The notes below the pieces were generated by a model. The model was not told where the DNA came from and did not search any database. It was given only the letters and a program-made list of their open reading frames with translations. Position numbers and translations under genes: made by a program. From positions 56,582 through 101,516 of the forward strand of contig NZ_KV812021.1 of assembly GCF_001813295.1 (NCBI RefSeq): a stretch of 44,935 nucleotides of DNA, written 5' to 3'. This DNA comes from Streptococcus sp. HMSC072G04. Its GTDB lineage: Bacteria > Bacillota > Bacilli > Lactobacillales > Streptococcaceae. Below are positions 9,120 to 15,595 of this stretch, in pieces. Positions within the stretch are counted from its first letter, which is position 1, and each line of letters starts with the position of its first letter.

Positions 9120-9148
9120 TTGTCTCCGTAGGACCTCTCTGCTATCAT
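9120..9148 (+). promoter_or_regulatory. Promoter of the small LiaF-type gene
   Basis: TTGTCT (9120-9125), 17 nt, TATCAT (9143-9148). Both hexamers deviate from consensus, as expected for an activated promoter. A small leader hairpin GGAAG/CTTCC lies at 9161-9175. Confidence 0.55.
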
Positions 9149-9198
9149 AGAATCATCAAAGGAAGAAATACTTCCGAATAATCAAAATGAGGTATATG

Positions 9199-9510
9199 AT
9201 GAAAAAATTACTTGGACTTTCATTGATTCTTGCTGCTCTTGCAGTTGTGATAATGGGAATGGTTGGCTTTCCAAAGATCGATGTGAATATCTGGCCCCTA
9301 TTTCCTGTTCTCTTATTTGCATTCTTTACACTTGAAAATCTCTTGAAAAAAGATTACAAGGCAAGTGTTATCTGCGCCTTGATCGCGCTGATGATCGCAA
9401 ATGCGATTTACGATCTCTTGCCGGTCTCAAATGGTTTAGTTATCACAGCAGGTGTGCTCGCTTGCGTAGGTCTTAGTTTTCTTTTACCGGACAAGGAAAG
9501 CAATAAATAA
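9199..9510 (+). CDS. Small membrane protein, LiaF-type transmembrane domain only
   Basis: A 103-aa protein of four hydrophobic segments (about 3-22, 29-45, 55-68, 78-97) and a short charged tail. Its layout and the segment LPVSNGLVITAGVLACVGLS match the N-terminal half of the protein at 10262-10957, which has LPVSNSVVILSSILAVIGLN; it lacks that protein's soluble C-terminal domain. Of three close ATG codons (9187, 9196, 9199), 9199 is preferred because GAGG lies 6 nt upstream. It shares an operator type with the LytTR gene and is probably part of the same regulon. Function unknown. Confidence 0.65.
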   Translation: MKKLLGLSLILAALAVVIMGMVGFPKIDVNIWPLFPVLLFAFFTLENLLKKDYKASVICALIALMIANAIYDLLPVSNGLVITAGVLACVGLSFLLPDKESNK

Positions 9511-9516
9511 AGAAAG

Positions 9517-9696
9517 GAGGCTGGGATAAAAGTCCTAGCCTCTCAATTGTCTTTGGATTGTCGAGCAAGACGCAGTGGTTGAGTGGGCTCTACTACGCTG
9601 ATTTCATCAGATTTTACAGCCCTACTCAACTGTGCGGAGGTGGGACGACGAAATCGAATTCTAACGAATTACCGATTTCTGTCCCACTCTCTTTTT
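9517..9696. repeat. Intergenic repeat element with inverted ends
   Basis: The left end GAGGCTGGGATAAAAGTC and the reverse complement of the right end (GAGAGTGGGACAGAAATC) match at most positions, so the 180-nt block has imperfect terminal inverted repeats. The last 31 nt are identical to window bases 1-31. The left end also folds into a 10-bp hairpin (9517-9526 / 9533-9542, one wobble) that could end transcription of the upstream gene. It has no credible gene. Confidence 0.65.
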
Positions 9697-9706
9697 TACT
9701 TCTCAA

Positions 9707-9742
9707 ATACGACCTCTTGATGGGGAAAATGTGCCACTTACT
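9707..9742 (+). promoter_or_regulatory. Direct-repeat operator, copy 2
   Basis: TACGACCTCTTGAT (from 9708) and ATGTGCCACTTACT (from 9729) are related repeats whose CC cores are 21 bp apart. The second repeat and its flank (CCACTTACTGAAAAGTCCTT) closely match 9102-9121 upstream of the small LiaF-type gene, and the distance to the -10 (42 nt) is almost the same as there (43 nt). Likely the autoregulatory site of the LytTR protein. Confidence 0.6.
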
Positions 9743-9751
9743 GAAAAGTCC

Positions 9752-9779
9752 TTGTTTTGTTTTCAACAGCTGTTATAAT
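9752..9779 (+). promoter_or_regulatory. Promoter of the LytTR gene
   Basis: TTGTTT (9752-9757), 16 nt, TATAAT (9774-9779), about 31 nt before the start codon. Confidence 0.65.
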
Positions 9780-9810
9780 GGTACTATCAAAACGTTGGGA
9801 AAGGAGTTTT

Positions 9811-10257
9811 ATGAAAGTTAGAATCGAATTGGATCCATCTATGGACGAGCCTGAGATCTTGATTCGAGCTCCGCGCTTGACCCCGGAGTTGACCCAGCTG
9901 CAAGAGAGAATCCTGGAACAAAAAGTCGCTCCTTTAGCCTTCTACAAGGATCGAAGTGAGTATTTTCTAGATGTGGCATCGATCCTCTTTTTTGAGACGG
10001 ATGGGGAGAAGATTTTTGGGCACACCAAGGACGAGGCCTATGAGGTCAAGCAGAAGCTCTATGAGTTGGAGGAGCTGCTTCCCATCGCCTTTTGTCGGAT
10101 ATCCAAATCCACCATTGTCAACGCGAAGCAGATCTACTCTCTGGAAAAGTCTTTTTCAGGGACCAGCACGGTCAATTTCTACCAGACCCATAAGCAGGTT
10201 CATGTATCTAGACGCTACTATCAACTCTTAAAAGAACGACTAAATGAAATGAGGTAA
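9811..10257 (+). CDS. LytTR-family DNA-binding regulator without receiver domain
   Basis: A 148-aa transcription regulator. The C-terminal two thirds match the LytTR fold: SEYFLDVASILFFETDGEKI (about 49-68), the LPIAFCRISKSTIVNAKQI segment (about 90-108), and VNFYQTHKQVHVSRRYYQLL (about 121-140). There is no phosphoacceptor domain; the first 45 residues are a short acidic stretch. AAGGAG sits 5 nt before ATG 9811. The stop is 4 nt before the next start, so it is co-translated with a membrane protein. This pairing resembles the streptococcal LytTR regulatory systems (HdrRM, BrsRM), in which the membrane partner inhibits the regulator; that role is inference here. Confidence 0.85.
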   Translation: MKVRIELDPSMDEPEILIRAPRLTPELTQLQERILEQKVAPLAFYKDRSEYFLDVASILFFETDGEKIFGHTKDEAYEVKQKLYELEELLPIAFCRISKSTIVNAKQIYSLEKSFSGTSTVNFYQTHKQVHVSRRYYQLLKERLNEMR

Positions 10258-10261
10258 TATC

Positions 10262-10957
10262 ATGAGAAAAAAATTAATTGGAGTATTCTTAATCCTTTTA
10301 GCAGCCTTAATCCTCTTACAAGGCTATTTTGTAAAATGGGACATCAGCATCTGGACCTTGGCTTGGGTTACCTTGCTTGCCGTTCTGTCCCTCTCTAGTT
10401 TCTTAAAACGCCATTTTGGTTGGGGCTTCATCTATGGACTTTTAGCCCTCTTTTGTCTCAATGGGCAATACCATTTCCTTCCGGTGTCCAATTCAGTTGT
10501 CATCCTCTCCTCAATTCTCGCTGTGATTGGGCTCAACATTTTGTTCAAACCCTCTAAGAAAACAAAAGCCCGCCTAGCTTCCTATTCTGCTGGGTCCATG
10601 AGTAAGTCGGATGGCAATGACATCGATGTCACTTTTTCAACAGTGACAAAATATCTCAATGATCAACACTTCACCCACGGAAGTGCAGATGTGAGTATGG
10701 GAGAAGCTTCGGTTTATTTTGACAATTGCCGTATTGAAGGTCCTTCTGCTCAGTTTGTTGTCGATGTTTCCCTTGGAAGTTTGAGCCTCTATGTACCAAG
10801 TGATTGGCGGGTCCATGTTCATGTGGATAATTCCCTCTCGGCGATCCAACATCAGGAAAACCCAAGTGCTCTGACAAGCAAGGATTTCTACATTACGGGC
10901 GATGTTTCCTTAGGAAATCTGGAAATTATCTATGTCGGAGCGAATTCGTTTTCTTAA
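10262..10957 (+). CDS. LiaF-like membrane protein, partner of the LytTR regulator
   Basis: A 231-aa protein. Residues 1-97 hold four hydrophobic helices (about 4-22, 27-47, 53-68, 75-96) like the LiaF transmembrane domain; residues 110-231 are a soluble beta-rich domain with three spaced motifs, ADVSMGEASVYFD, VDVSLGSLSLYVP and GDVSLGNLEIIYV, the pattern of the LiaF C-terminal (cell-wall-active antibiotic response) domain. LiaF inhibits the LiaRS envelope-stress system in other Firmicutes. Here the neighbour is a LytTR regulator rather than a kinase, which suggests LiaF-type sensing wired to a one-component regulator. That link is inference. Confidence 0.8.
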   Translation: MRKKLIGVFLILLAALILLQGYFVKWDISIWTLAWVTLLAVLSLSSFLKRHFGWGFIYGLLALFCLNGQYHFLPVSNSVVILSSILAVIGLNILFKPSKKTKARLASYSAGSMSKSDGNDIDVTFSTVTKYLNDQHFTHGSADVSMGEASVYFDNCRIEGPSAQFVVDVSLGSLSLYVPSDWRVHVHVDNSLSAIQHQENPSALTSKDFYITGDVSLGNLEIIYVGANSFS

Positions 10958-10986
10958 ATCTGAAATGAAAAACTTTGGCCAAAAGC

Positions 10987-11015
10987 TTGCCAAGAGAGAT
11001 TTTTTTTGGTAATAT
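10987..11015 (+). promoter_or_regulatory. rpmB promoter
   Basis: TTGCCA (10987-10992), 17 nt, TAATAT (11010-11015). The leader contains the palindrome GTGCTAGCAC within a hairpin (about 11023-11041), possibly a ribosomal-protein control structure. Confidence 0.65.
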
Positions 11016-11075
11016 AGTACGGTATGTGGTGCTAGCACATCCGTTATATTAGATCTAATAGGAGGAAACACAGAA

Positions 11076-11264
11076 ATGGCTAAAGTATGTTATTTCACAG
11101 GTCGTAAGACTGTATCAGGTAACAACCGTTCACACGCTATGAACCAAACAAAACGTGCCGTAAAACCAAACCTTCAAAAAGTAACTGTCCTTATCGATGG
11201 TAAACCTAAAAAAGTTTGGGCTTCAGCTCGTGCATTGAAATCTGGTAAAGTAGAACGCGTTTAA
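11076..11264 (+). CDS. rpmB: 50S ribosomal protein L28
   Basis: A 62-aa basic protein with the L28 signature: [20 protein letters not shown] at the N-terminus, then [12 protein letters not shown] and the C-terminal [16 protein letters not shown]. It belongs to the large ribosomal subunit. Only one cysteine remains near the N-terminus, so it is a zinc-free form. TAGGAGG lies upstream of ATG 11076. It has its own promoter and terminator. Confidence 0.97.
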   Translation: MAKVCYFTGRKTVSGNNRSHAMNQTKRAVKPNLQKVTVLIDGKPKKVWASARALKSGKVERV

Positions 11265-11274
11265 TAAAGAATAT

Positions 11275-11301
11275 AGAACCTCATAGAGGTTCTTTTCTTT
11301 T
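11275..11301 (+). terminator. Terminator of rpmB
   Basis: AGAACCTC (11275-11282), a 3-nt loop, GAGGTTCT (11286-11293) and T-rich sequence. Confidence 0.88.
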
Positions 11302-11347
11302 TCTCTAGAGACAGCTGTCACAGCGGGAGAAGAATAGTCCCTACCCT

Positions 11348-11376
11348 TTTACAGTTGACCTCTTTTATGGTAAAAT
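11348..11376 (+). promoter_or_regulatory. Promoter of the Gls24-fakA operon
   Basis: TTTACA (11348-11353), 17 nt, TAAAAT (11371-11376) with an upstream TG (extended -10). Confidence 0.7.
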
Positions 11377-11406
11377 AAAATATAAAATACTTTTGAGGTA
11401 GAAATT

Positions 11407-11772
11407 ATGACAGTAAAAATCAATACAAAGGACGGTCAAATTGAATTGACTGATGAGGTTATCGCAACTGTTGTAGGCGGTGCCGCTACTGAGATCTTCG
11501 GTGTGGTTGGAATGGCCAGCAAAAATGCGATCAAAGATAATTTCCAAGCCCTCCTAGGGAAAGAAAACTTCTCTAAAGGTGTTGTTGTCAAAACAACGGA
11601 AGCAGGAACTATCGCAGTTGATGTTTACACTGTTTTGAGCTATGGAACAAAGATTAGCGAAGTCTCAAAAAATATTCAAGAACGTGTGAAATTTAGTTTG
11701 GAAAATCAACTTGGAATCACTACGGATACTGTGAATGTCTATATTCAAAATATCAAGATTGTGGGAGAATAA
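11407..11772 (+). CDS. Asp23/Gls24 family protein (YloU type)
   Basis: A 121-aa cytosolic protein of the alkaline-shock/Gls24 family (Pfam Asp23). Typical features are the opening KDGQIELTDEVIATVVGGAA, the segment VVVKTTEAGTIAVDVYTVLSYGT and the closing NVYIQNIKIV. Its stop lies 2 nt before the fakA start, and this pair (YloU-YloV) is conserved across Firmicutes next to rpmB. The exact function is not settled; other members associate with the cell envelope. Confidence 0.92.
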   Translation: MTVKINTKDGQIELTDEVIATVVGGAATEIFGVVGMASKNAIKDNFQALLGKENFSKGVVVKTTEAGTIAVDVYTVLSYGTKISEVSKNIQERVKFSLENQLGITTDTVNVYIQNIKIVGE

Positions 11773-11774
11773 TC

Positions 11775-13439
11775 GTGGCTAATATTACTACAAGTTTATT
11801 TCAAGAAATGGTTCAAGCGGGGGCTACGCGCTTAAATAAACAAGCGGAATATGTAAACTCTTTGAACGTCTTTCCTGTGCCAGATGGGGATACAGGAACC
11901 AATATGGGAATGACCATCGAAAATGGGGCCAAAGAAGTATCTGACCGTTCTGCATCAACTGTTGGAGAAGCAGCAGGGATCTTCGCTAAAGGTCTCTTGA
12001 TGGGGGCGCGTGGGAACTCAGGAGTCATCACTTCTCAATTGTTCCGCGGATTTTCTCAAAGTGTCAAAGACAAAGAAGAATTGGATGGAGCAGCACTTGC
12101 AGCAGCCTTCCAATCTGGGGTAGAAGTTGCTTATAAAGCCGTTATGAAGCCAGTTGAAGGGACTATTTTGACGGTTTCTCGTGGGGCAGCCATCGGGGCC
12201 AAGAAAAAAGCAGAATCTACCAATGATGCAGTAGAAGTTATGCGTGCCGCTCTTGAAGGAGCTAAAACAGCTCTTGCGAAGACTCCAGATATGTTGCCAG
12301 TCTTGAAAGAAGTTGGCGTGGTAGACTCTGGTGGTCAAGGGTTGGTCTTCATCTATGAAGGATTCTTGTCAGCCTTGACAGGTGAATTCATCGCTTCTGA
12401 AGAGTTCCAAGCAACACCTGCAACCATGTCAGAAATGATTAATGCAGAACACCACAAGTCAGTCGCTGGCCATGTGGCTACTGAAGACATCAAATTTGGT
12501 TACTGTACAGAAATCATGGTCGCTTTGAAACAAGGTCCAACCTATGTCAAAGACTTCGATTATGATGAATTCCGTAACTATTTGAACAACCTTGGGGATT
12601 CCCTATTAGTGGTGAATGACGATGAGATTGTCAAAGTTCACGTCCATACAGAAGATCCAGGTCTTGTCATGCAAGAAGGTCTTAAGTACGGAAGCTTGGT
12701 CAAGGTGAAAGTCGACAACATGCGTAACCAACACGAAGCGCAAGTTGAGAAAGAAGAGCGCCAAGCTAAACCGGTTGAAGAAAAAGAATATGCCATCATT
12801 GCAGTCGTTGCGGGTGACGGATTGGCTGATATCTTTAAAGCGCAAGGGGTGGATTACATCATCTCTGGCGGTCAAACCATGAACCCATCAACAGAAGACT
12901 TTGTTAAAGCTGTTGGAGAGTTGAATGCGCGCAACATCATTATCTTGCCAAACAACAAAAATATCTTGATGGCCGCTCAATCTGCAGCAGAAGTGATTGA
13001 TCAACCAGCAGCAGTTGTAGAGACCAAGACCATCCCTCAAGGATTGACCAGTCTTCTTGCCTTTGATGAAAGCAAATCGATCGAAGAAAACTACGAACGC
13101 ATGAGCGCTTCATTGGGCGATGTTGTGTCTGGTAGCGTGACAACAGCGGTTCGCGATACCACTATCGACGGCCTTGAAATCCATGAAAATGACAATCTTG
13201 GAATGGTCGATGGTAAGATCGTCGTTTCAAACCCAGATATGATGGAAACCTTGGAAGAAACATTCGCTCATATGTTGGACGAAGATAGTGAAATTGTGAC
13301 CATCTATGTCGGTGAAGACGGCAGTGAGGAGTTGGCAAACGAATTAGCTCAAGCTCTTGCTGAGAAGTATGAGGATGTAGAAGTGGAAATCCACCAAGGT
13401 GGCCAACCAGTCTACCCATACTTGTTTAGTGTAGAATAA
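11775..13439 (+). CDS. fakA: Fatty acid kinase subunit A (DAK2/DhaL domain, YloV)
   Basis: FakA phosphorylates fatty acids that are presented by a FakB protein, feeding exogenous fatty acids into phospholipid synthesis. At 554 aa it has the family length. The N-terminal DhaL (kinase) domain carries the nucleotide/magnesium motif NVFPVPDGDTGTNMGM (31-46, Asp37 and Asp39), and ARGNSGVITSQLFRGF follows. The middle and C-terminal domains (from about residue 225) contain LLVVNDDEIVKVHVHTEDPG and GGQTMNPSTEDF. The start is GTG 11775, with GGGAGAAT just upstream. No fakB is in this window. Confidence 0.92.
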   Translation: MANITTSLFQEMVQAGATRLNKQAEYVNSLNVFPVPDGDTGTNMGMTIENGAKEVSDRSASTVGEAAGIFAKGLLMGARGNSGVITSQLFRGFSQSVKDKEELDGAALAAAFQSGVEVAYKAVMKPVEGTILTVSRGAAIGAKKKAESTNDAVEVMRAALEGAKTALAKTPDMLPVLKEVGVVDSGGQGLVFIYEGFLSALTGEFIASEEFQATPATMSEMINAEHHKSVAGHVATEDIKFGYCTEIMVALKQGPTYVKDFDYDEFRNYLNNLGDSLLVVNDDEIVKVHVHTEDPGLVMQEGLKYGSLVKVKVDNMRNQHEAQVEKEERQAKPVEEKEYAIIAVVAGDGLADIFKAQGVDYIISGGQTMNPSTEDFVKAVGELNARNIIILPNNKNILMAAQSAAEVIDQPAAVVETKTIPQGLTSLLAFDESKSIEENYERMSASLGDVVSGSVTTAVRDTTIDGLEIHENDNLGMVDGKIVVSNPDMMETLEETFAHMLDEDSEIVTIYVGEDGSEELANELAQALAEKYEDVEVEIHQGGQPVYPYLFSVE

Positions 13440-13447
13440 TTGAACAG

Positions 13448-13472
13448 AAGGTTCCTTTCGGAACCTTTTTTT
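13448..13472 (+). terminator. Terminator of the Gls24-fakA operon
   Basis: AAGGTTCC, loop TTTC (13456-13459), GGAACCTT, then T residues to 13472. Confidence 0.92.
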
Positions 13473-13663
13473 GTATATAGAAAAACGAGGAGATTCCCTA
13501 TGAAATCAGCGTGATTCAGAGGGATTGAGACTGAAGTGAACCCTCCACTGAGGCTTTATTCGTGAGAAAAAGGAGTTTCTGCAAAAAGTCTCACATTCAT
13601 CAGATTTTTATTCAAATTGAAGAGCTTGAAAAGAGGGGGAAATGCTTTGAGCAGTGGAGTTTT

Positions 13664-13692
13664 TAGACAAGAAAGACGCGATATGTTATACT
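13664..13692 (+). promoter_or_regulatory. Promoter of the lipoprotein gene
   Basis: TAGACA (13664-13669), 17 nt, TATACT (13687-13692). The 190 nt between the preceding terminator and this promoter show no gene that I can support. Confidence 0.7.
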
Positions 13693-13723
13693 GGTATCAG
13701 TATGTGAAAGGAGAGTTATAAAA

Positions 13724-14278
13724 ATGAAGAAATTTTTTGTAACCCTTGGGCTAGCCATTTTGGTATTGACTGGTTGTTCGCAATCCCAAACAAAGAAAAC
13801 TACAACCGCTAGCTCATCTAGCAGTTCCTCTGTTAAAAAAGAAGTAAAAAATGAAGAAAAAACCACAACCTTAGTAGGAGATATCAATGGAACAAAACAC
13901 CGGGATATCATCAAGTCTAAGGGAGATAAGGTTGAAAACCTTCGCATCGAAGTGACGGCCGATCTGCCCCAACAACTTGGGACCATCGCAGCAGAGAAGT
14001 CGCCTGAAGAACTCACAGCAGCCATTCAAGCTTTGCTGGAGCAAAATGAAGACTACAAGAAGCTGAAAACCGTTCCTGGTTTTAGCTTGGAGTATAGCGT
14101 TACACCAGAGAAGAAATTGCTCTCAACCAGTGTGATTGACCTCAACCAAATTGATGCCAAGTCTCTAGAAGAAATTTCTTACTTCAAAGATGCTGGTCTC
14201 AATGATTTGAAAAATATGAAGGCAGATGCCTTGGTCAAGGCCTTGAAATTGCATGGCATGAAAGAAGAAGGCCAGTAA
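13724..14278 (+). CDS. Lipoprotein, unknown function (possibly YehR/DUF1307-like)
   Basis: A 184-aa secreted lipoprotein. The signal peptide ends in the lipobox LTGC, with Cys18 as the lipidated residue; a Ser/Thr/Lys-rich linker (about 19-50) follows, then a soluble domain. The region from about residue 60 (DIIKSKGDKVENLRIEVTAD) loosely resembles the DUF1307/YehR lipoprotein family; I am not sure of this. AAAGGAG precedes ATG 13724. Monocistronic. Confidence 0.75.
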   Translation: MKKFFVTLGLAILVLTGCSQSQTKKTTTASSSSSSSVKKEVKNEEKTTTLVGDINGTKHRDIIKSKGDKVENLRIEVTADLPQQLGTIAAEKSPEELTAAIQALLEQNEDYKKLKTVPGFSLEYSVTPEKKLLSTSVIDLNQIDAKSLEEISYFKDAGLNDLKNMKADALVKALKLHGMKEEGQ

Positions 14279-14290
14279 GAAGAATAGAAA

Positions 14291-14319
14291 AAGTCGAGTG
14301 AAGTCACTTGGCTTTTTTT
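14291..14319 (+). terminator. Terminator of the lipoprotein gene
   Basis: AAGTCGAGTGA (14291-14301) pairs, with two G-U wobbles, with TCACTTGGCTT (14304-14314), followed by a T run. Confidence 0.8.
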
Positions 14320-14325
14320 AGTGAC

Positions 14326-14351
14326 TTTTGTCATGTGAGCGAGTGACAAAA
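14326..14351. promoter_or_regulatory. Inverted repeat upstream of the ABC/TCS operon
   Basis: TTTTGTCA (14326-14333) and TGACAAAA (14344-14351) form a perfect 8-bp inverted repeat with a 10-nt spacer. It lies just upstream of the promoter whose -10 is at 14380 and may be an operator, for example for the NarL-type regulator at the end of the operon (inference). Confidence 0.45.
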
Positions 14352-14356
14352 TTATC

Positions 14357-14385
14357 TAGTGGCTGTTATTTTCTTTCGCTATAAT
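14357..14385 (+). promoter_or_regulatory. Promoter of the ABC/TCS operon
   Basis: A perfect TATAAT (14380-14385) with a poor -35 (TAGTGG at 14357-14362, 17-nt spacing), compatible with an activator-dependent promoter. Confidence 0.5.
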
Positions 14386-14413
14386 ATAGTCAGAAAGTAA
14401 GAGGTAAGGAAAA

Positions 14414-14605
14414 ATGAAACAATGGTTCTATAAAGTGTTTACGTTAACAGTGGTGGGGATGGTCGTCTATTTGATCTTTTCAAAGGATGATAGTCTTTAT
14501 TACCATTTTCCTTGGGAATTATTTGCTGGGATTGGCATCATGAGCTGGGTGGTCCAGGAAGTTTTGAAAATGGTCAAGGCGGTTAAAAAGGAAATAGAGC
14601 AGTGA
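14414..14605 (+). CDS. Small membrane protein, first gene of the ABC/TCS operon
   Basis: A 63-aa protein with two hydrophobic helices (about 7-22 and 34-50) and a basic tail ending KAVKKEIEQ. AGGTAAGGA precedes ATG 14414. Its TGA stop overlaps a GTG start of a 29-codon frame and lies 72 nt before the ABC ATPase start. Not a family I recognise; its position suggests an accessory role for the transporter or kinase. Confidence 0.65.
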   Translation: MKQWFYKVFTLTVVGMVVYLIFSKDDSLYYHFPWELFAGIGIMSWVVQEVLKMVKAVKKEIEQ

Positions 14606-14691
14606 AAAAAACGGGAGTGACCTTGGTTGTTTTTGTCATCATTCCAGCTAGCCAAGCCTGCTTGAAAGGAGAGTATCATGAGCGTCATTAG
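14602..14691 (+). CDS. Possible 29-aa hydrophobic peptide (overlapping sORF)
   Basis: This GTG-started frame overlaps the stop of the previous gene (GTGA) and runs 14 nt into the ABC ATPase gene. AAGGA lies 9 nt upstream of the GTG. The peptide has a Lys-Lys start, a hydrophobic core TLVVFVIIP and then ASQAC, a signal-peptide or lipobox-like pattern, before a short charged tail. It could be a translational coupler, a secreted or membrane peptide, or chance. Support is only sequence layout. Confidence 0.35.
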   Translation: MKKTGVTLVVFVIIPASQACLKGEYHERH

Positions 14692-15595
14692 AGTAGAGAA
14701 CTTGAAAAAAAGCATCAAAGGAAAAGTCATTTTAGAAGATCTTTCTTTTGCGGTTGAACGGGGGGATTGTCTGGCCTTAATCGGGCCAAACGGAGCTGGG
14801 AAAACAACCTTGATGAACTGTCTTCTGGGAGATATGAAAGTGACTTCTGGAATCATTGAAGTAGAGGGGAAGGCTCCTGGTCATCCTCGATTAAAGGCTA
14901 GTGTCTCCTATCTCCCTCAAGAGAATGCTATCGTTCAAAAGTTAACCGTGCAAGAACTGATCAACTTCTTTCGCTCTATTTATCCCAACCCCTTAACAGG
15001 GGAAGAAATTGATGATCTATTGCGTTTTACTCCAGAACAAAAGAAGCAATTAGCCAGTAAGCTGTCTGGTGGGCAAAAGCGTCTCTTATCCTTTGTGTTG
15101 ACCTTGATTGGTTGTCCGAGTCTTTTGTTTTTGGACGAGCCAACTGCTGGAATGGATACGTCCACCCGCCAACGCTTTTGGGAGATCGTCGGGCATTTAA
15201 AGGAAGAAGGCGTGACCATTGTCTATTCTTCGCATTACATCGAGGAAGTAGAACATACAGCTGATCGGATCCTGGTCTTGCATCAGGGCCATTTGCTTCG
15301 GGATACGACACCTCTCGCTATGAGAAGCGAAGAGGTAGAAAAACATTTCACTCTACCTCTACGCTACCAAGCTCTAGTGGCAGAGATGGAAGGTATTGGT
15401 GAAGTGGTCATTAAACCCGATGCCCTTCAGGTTGTGACACGGGATGCCAATCGTTTGTGGACTCGATTACAAGAAGAAGGATGTTCGATCCAAGAAATCG
15501 AAGTAAGCAATCGAAGTTTATTGGATTCTATTTTTGAAAATACAAAGGAAGTAGGTAGAGAAGATGAAACGCATGAAAGCTCTCGGCGTGGTTGA
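14678..15595 (+). CDS. ABC transporter ATPase (ABC-2 exporter linked to a TCS)
   Basis: A 305-aa ATPase: Walker A GPNGAGKTT (about 35-43), Q-loop near SYLPQENAI, signature LSGGQKRLL, Walker B LLFLDEPTAGMD and the switch-His segment IVYSSHYIEE, then an 80-residue C-terminal part. AAAGGAG precedes ATG 14678. The permease gene overlaps its end by 32 nt. The order ATPase-permease-kinase-regulator is that of the pneumococcal TCS11 locus, and similar to B. subtilis DesKR-like loci. Export substrate unknown. Confidence 0.9.
   Translation: MSVIRVENLKKSIKGKVILEDLSFAVERGDCLALIGPNGAGKTTLMNCLLGDMKVTSGIIEVEGKAPGHPRLKASVSYLPQENAIVQKLTVQELINFFRSIYPNPLTGEEIDDLLRFTPEQKKQLASKLSGGQKRLLSFVLTLIGCPSLLFLDEPTAGMDTSTRQRFWEIVGHLKEEGVTIVYSSHYIEEVEHTADRILVLHQGHLLRDTTPLAMRSEEVEKHFTLPLRYQALVAEMEGIGEVVIKPDALQVVTRDANRLWTRLQEEGCSIQEIEVSNRSLLDSIFENTKEVGREDETHESSRRG

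Noticed and set aside
9173..9180. TCCGAATA, 7 of 8 bases of the competence (SigX) box
   Set aside because: It is too close to the start codon, lacks the upstream T-rich part, and a sigma-A promoter already explains the gene.
9558..9821. An 87-codon open frame through the intergenic repeat
   Set aside because: It lies inside the repeat and the LytTR promoter, has no ribosome site, and resembles no protein.
13473..13663. Possible decayed gene between fakA and the lipoprotein gene
   Set aside because: No frame of useful length or recognisable protein remnant on either strand.
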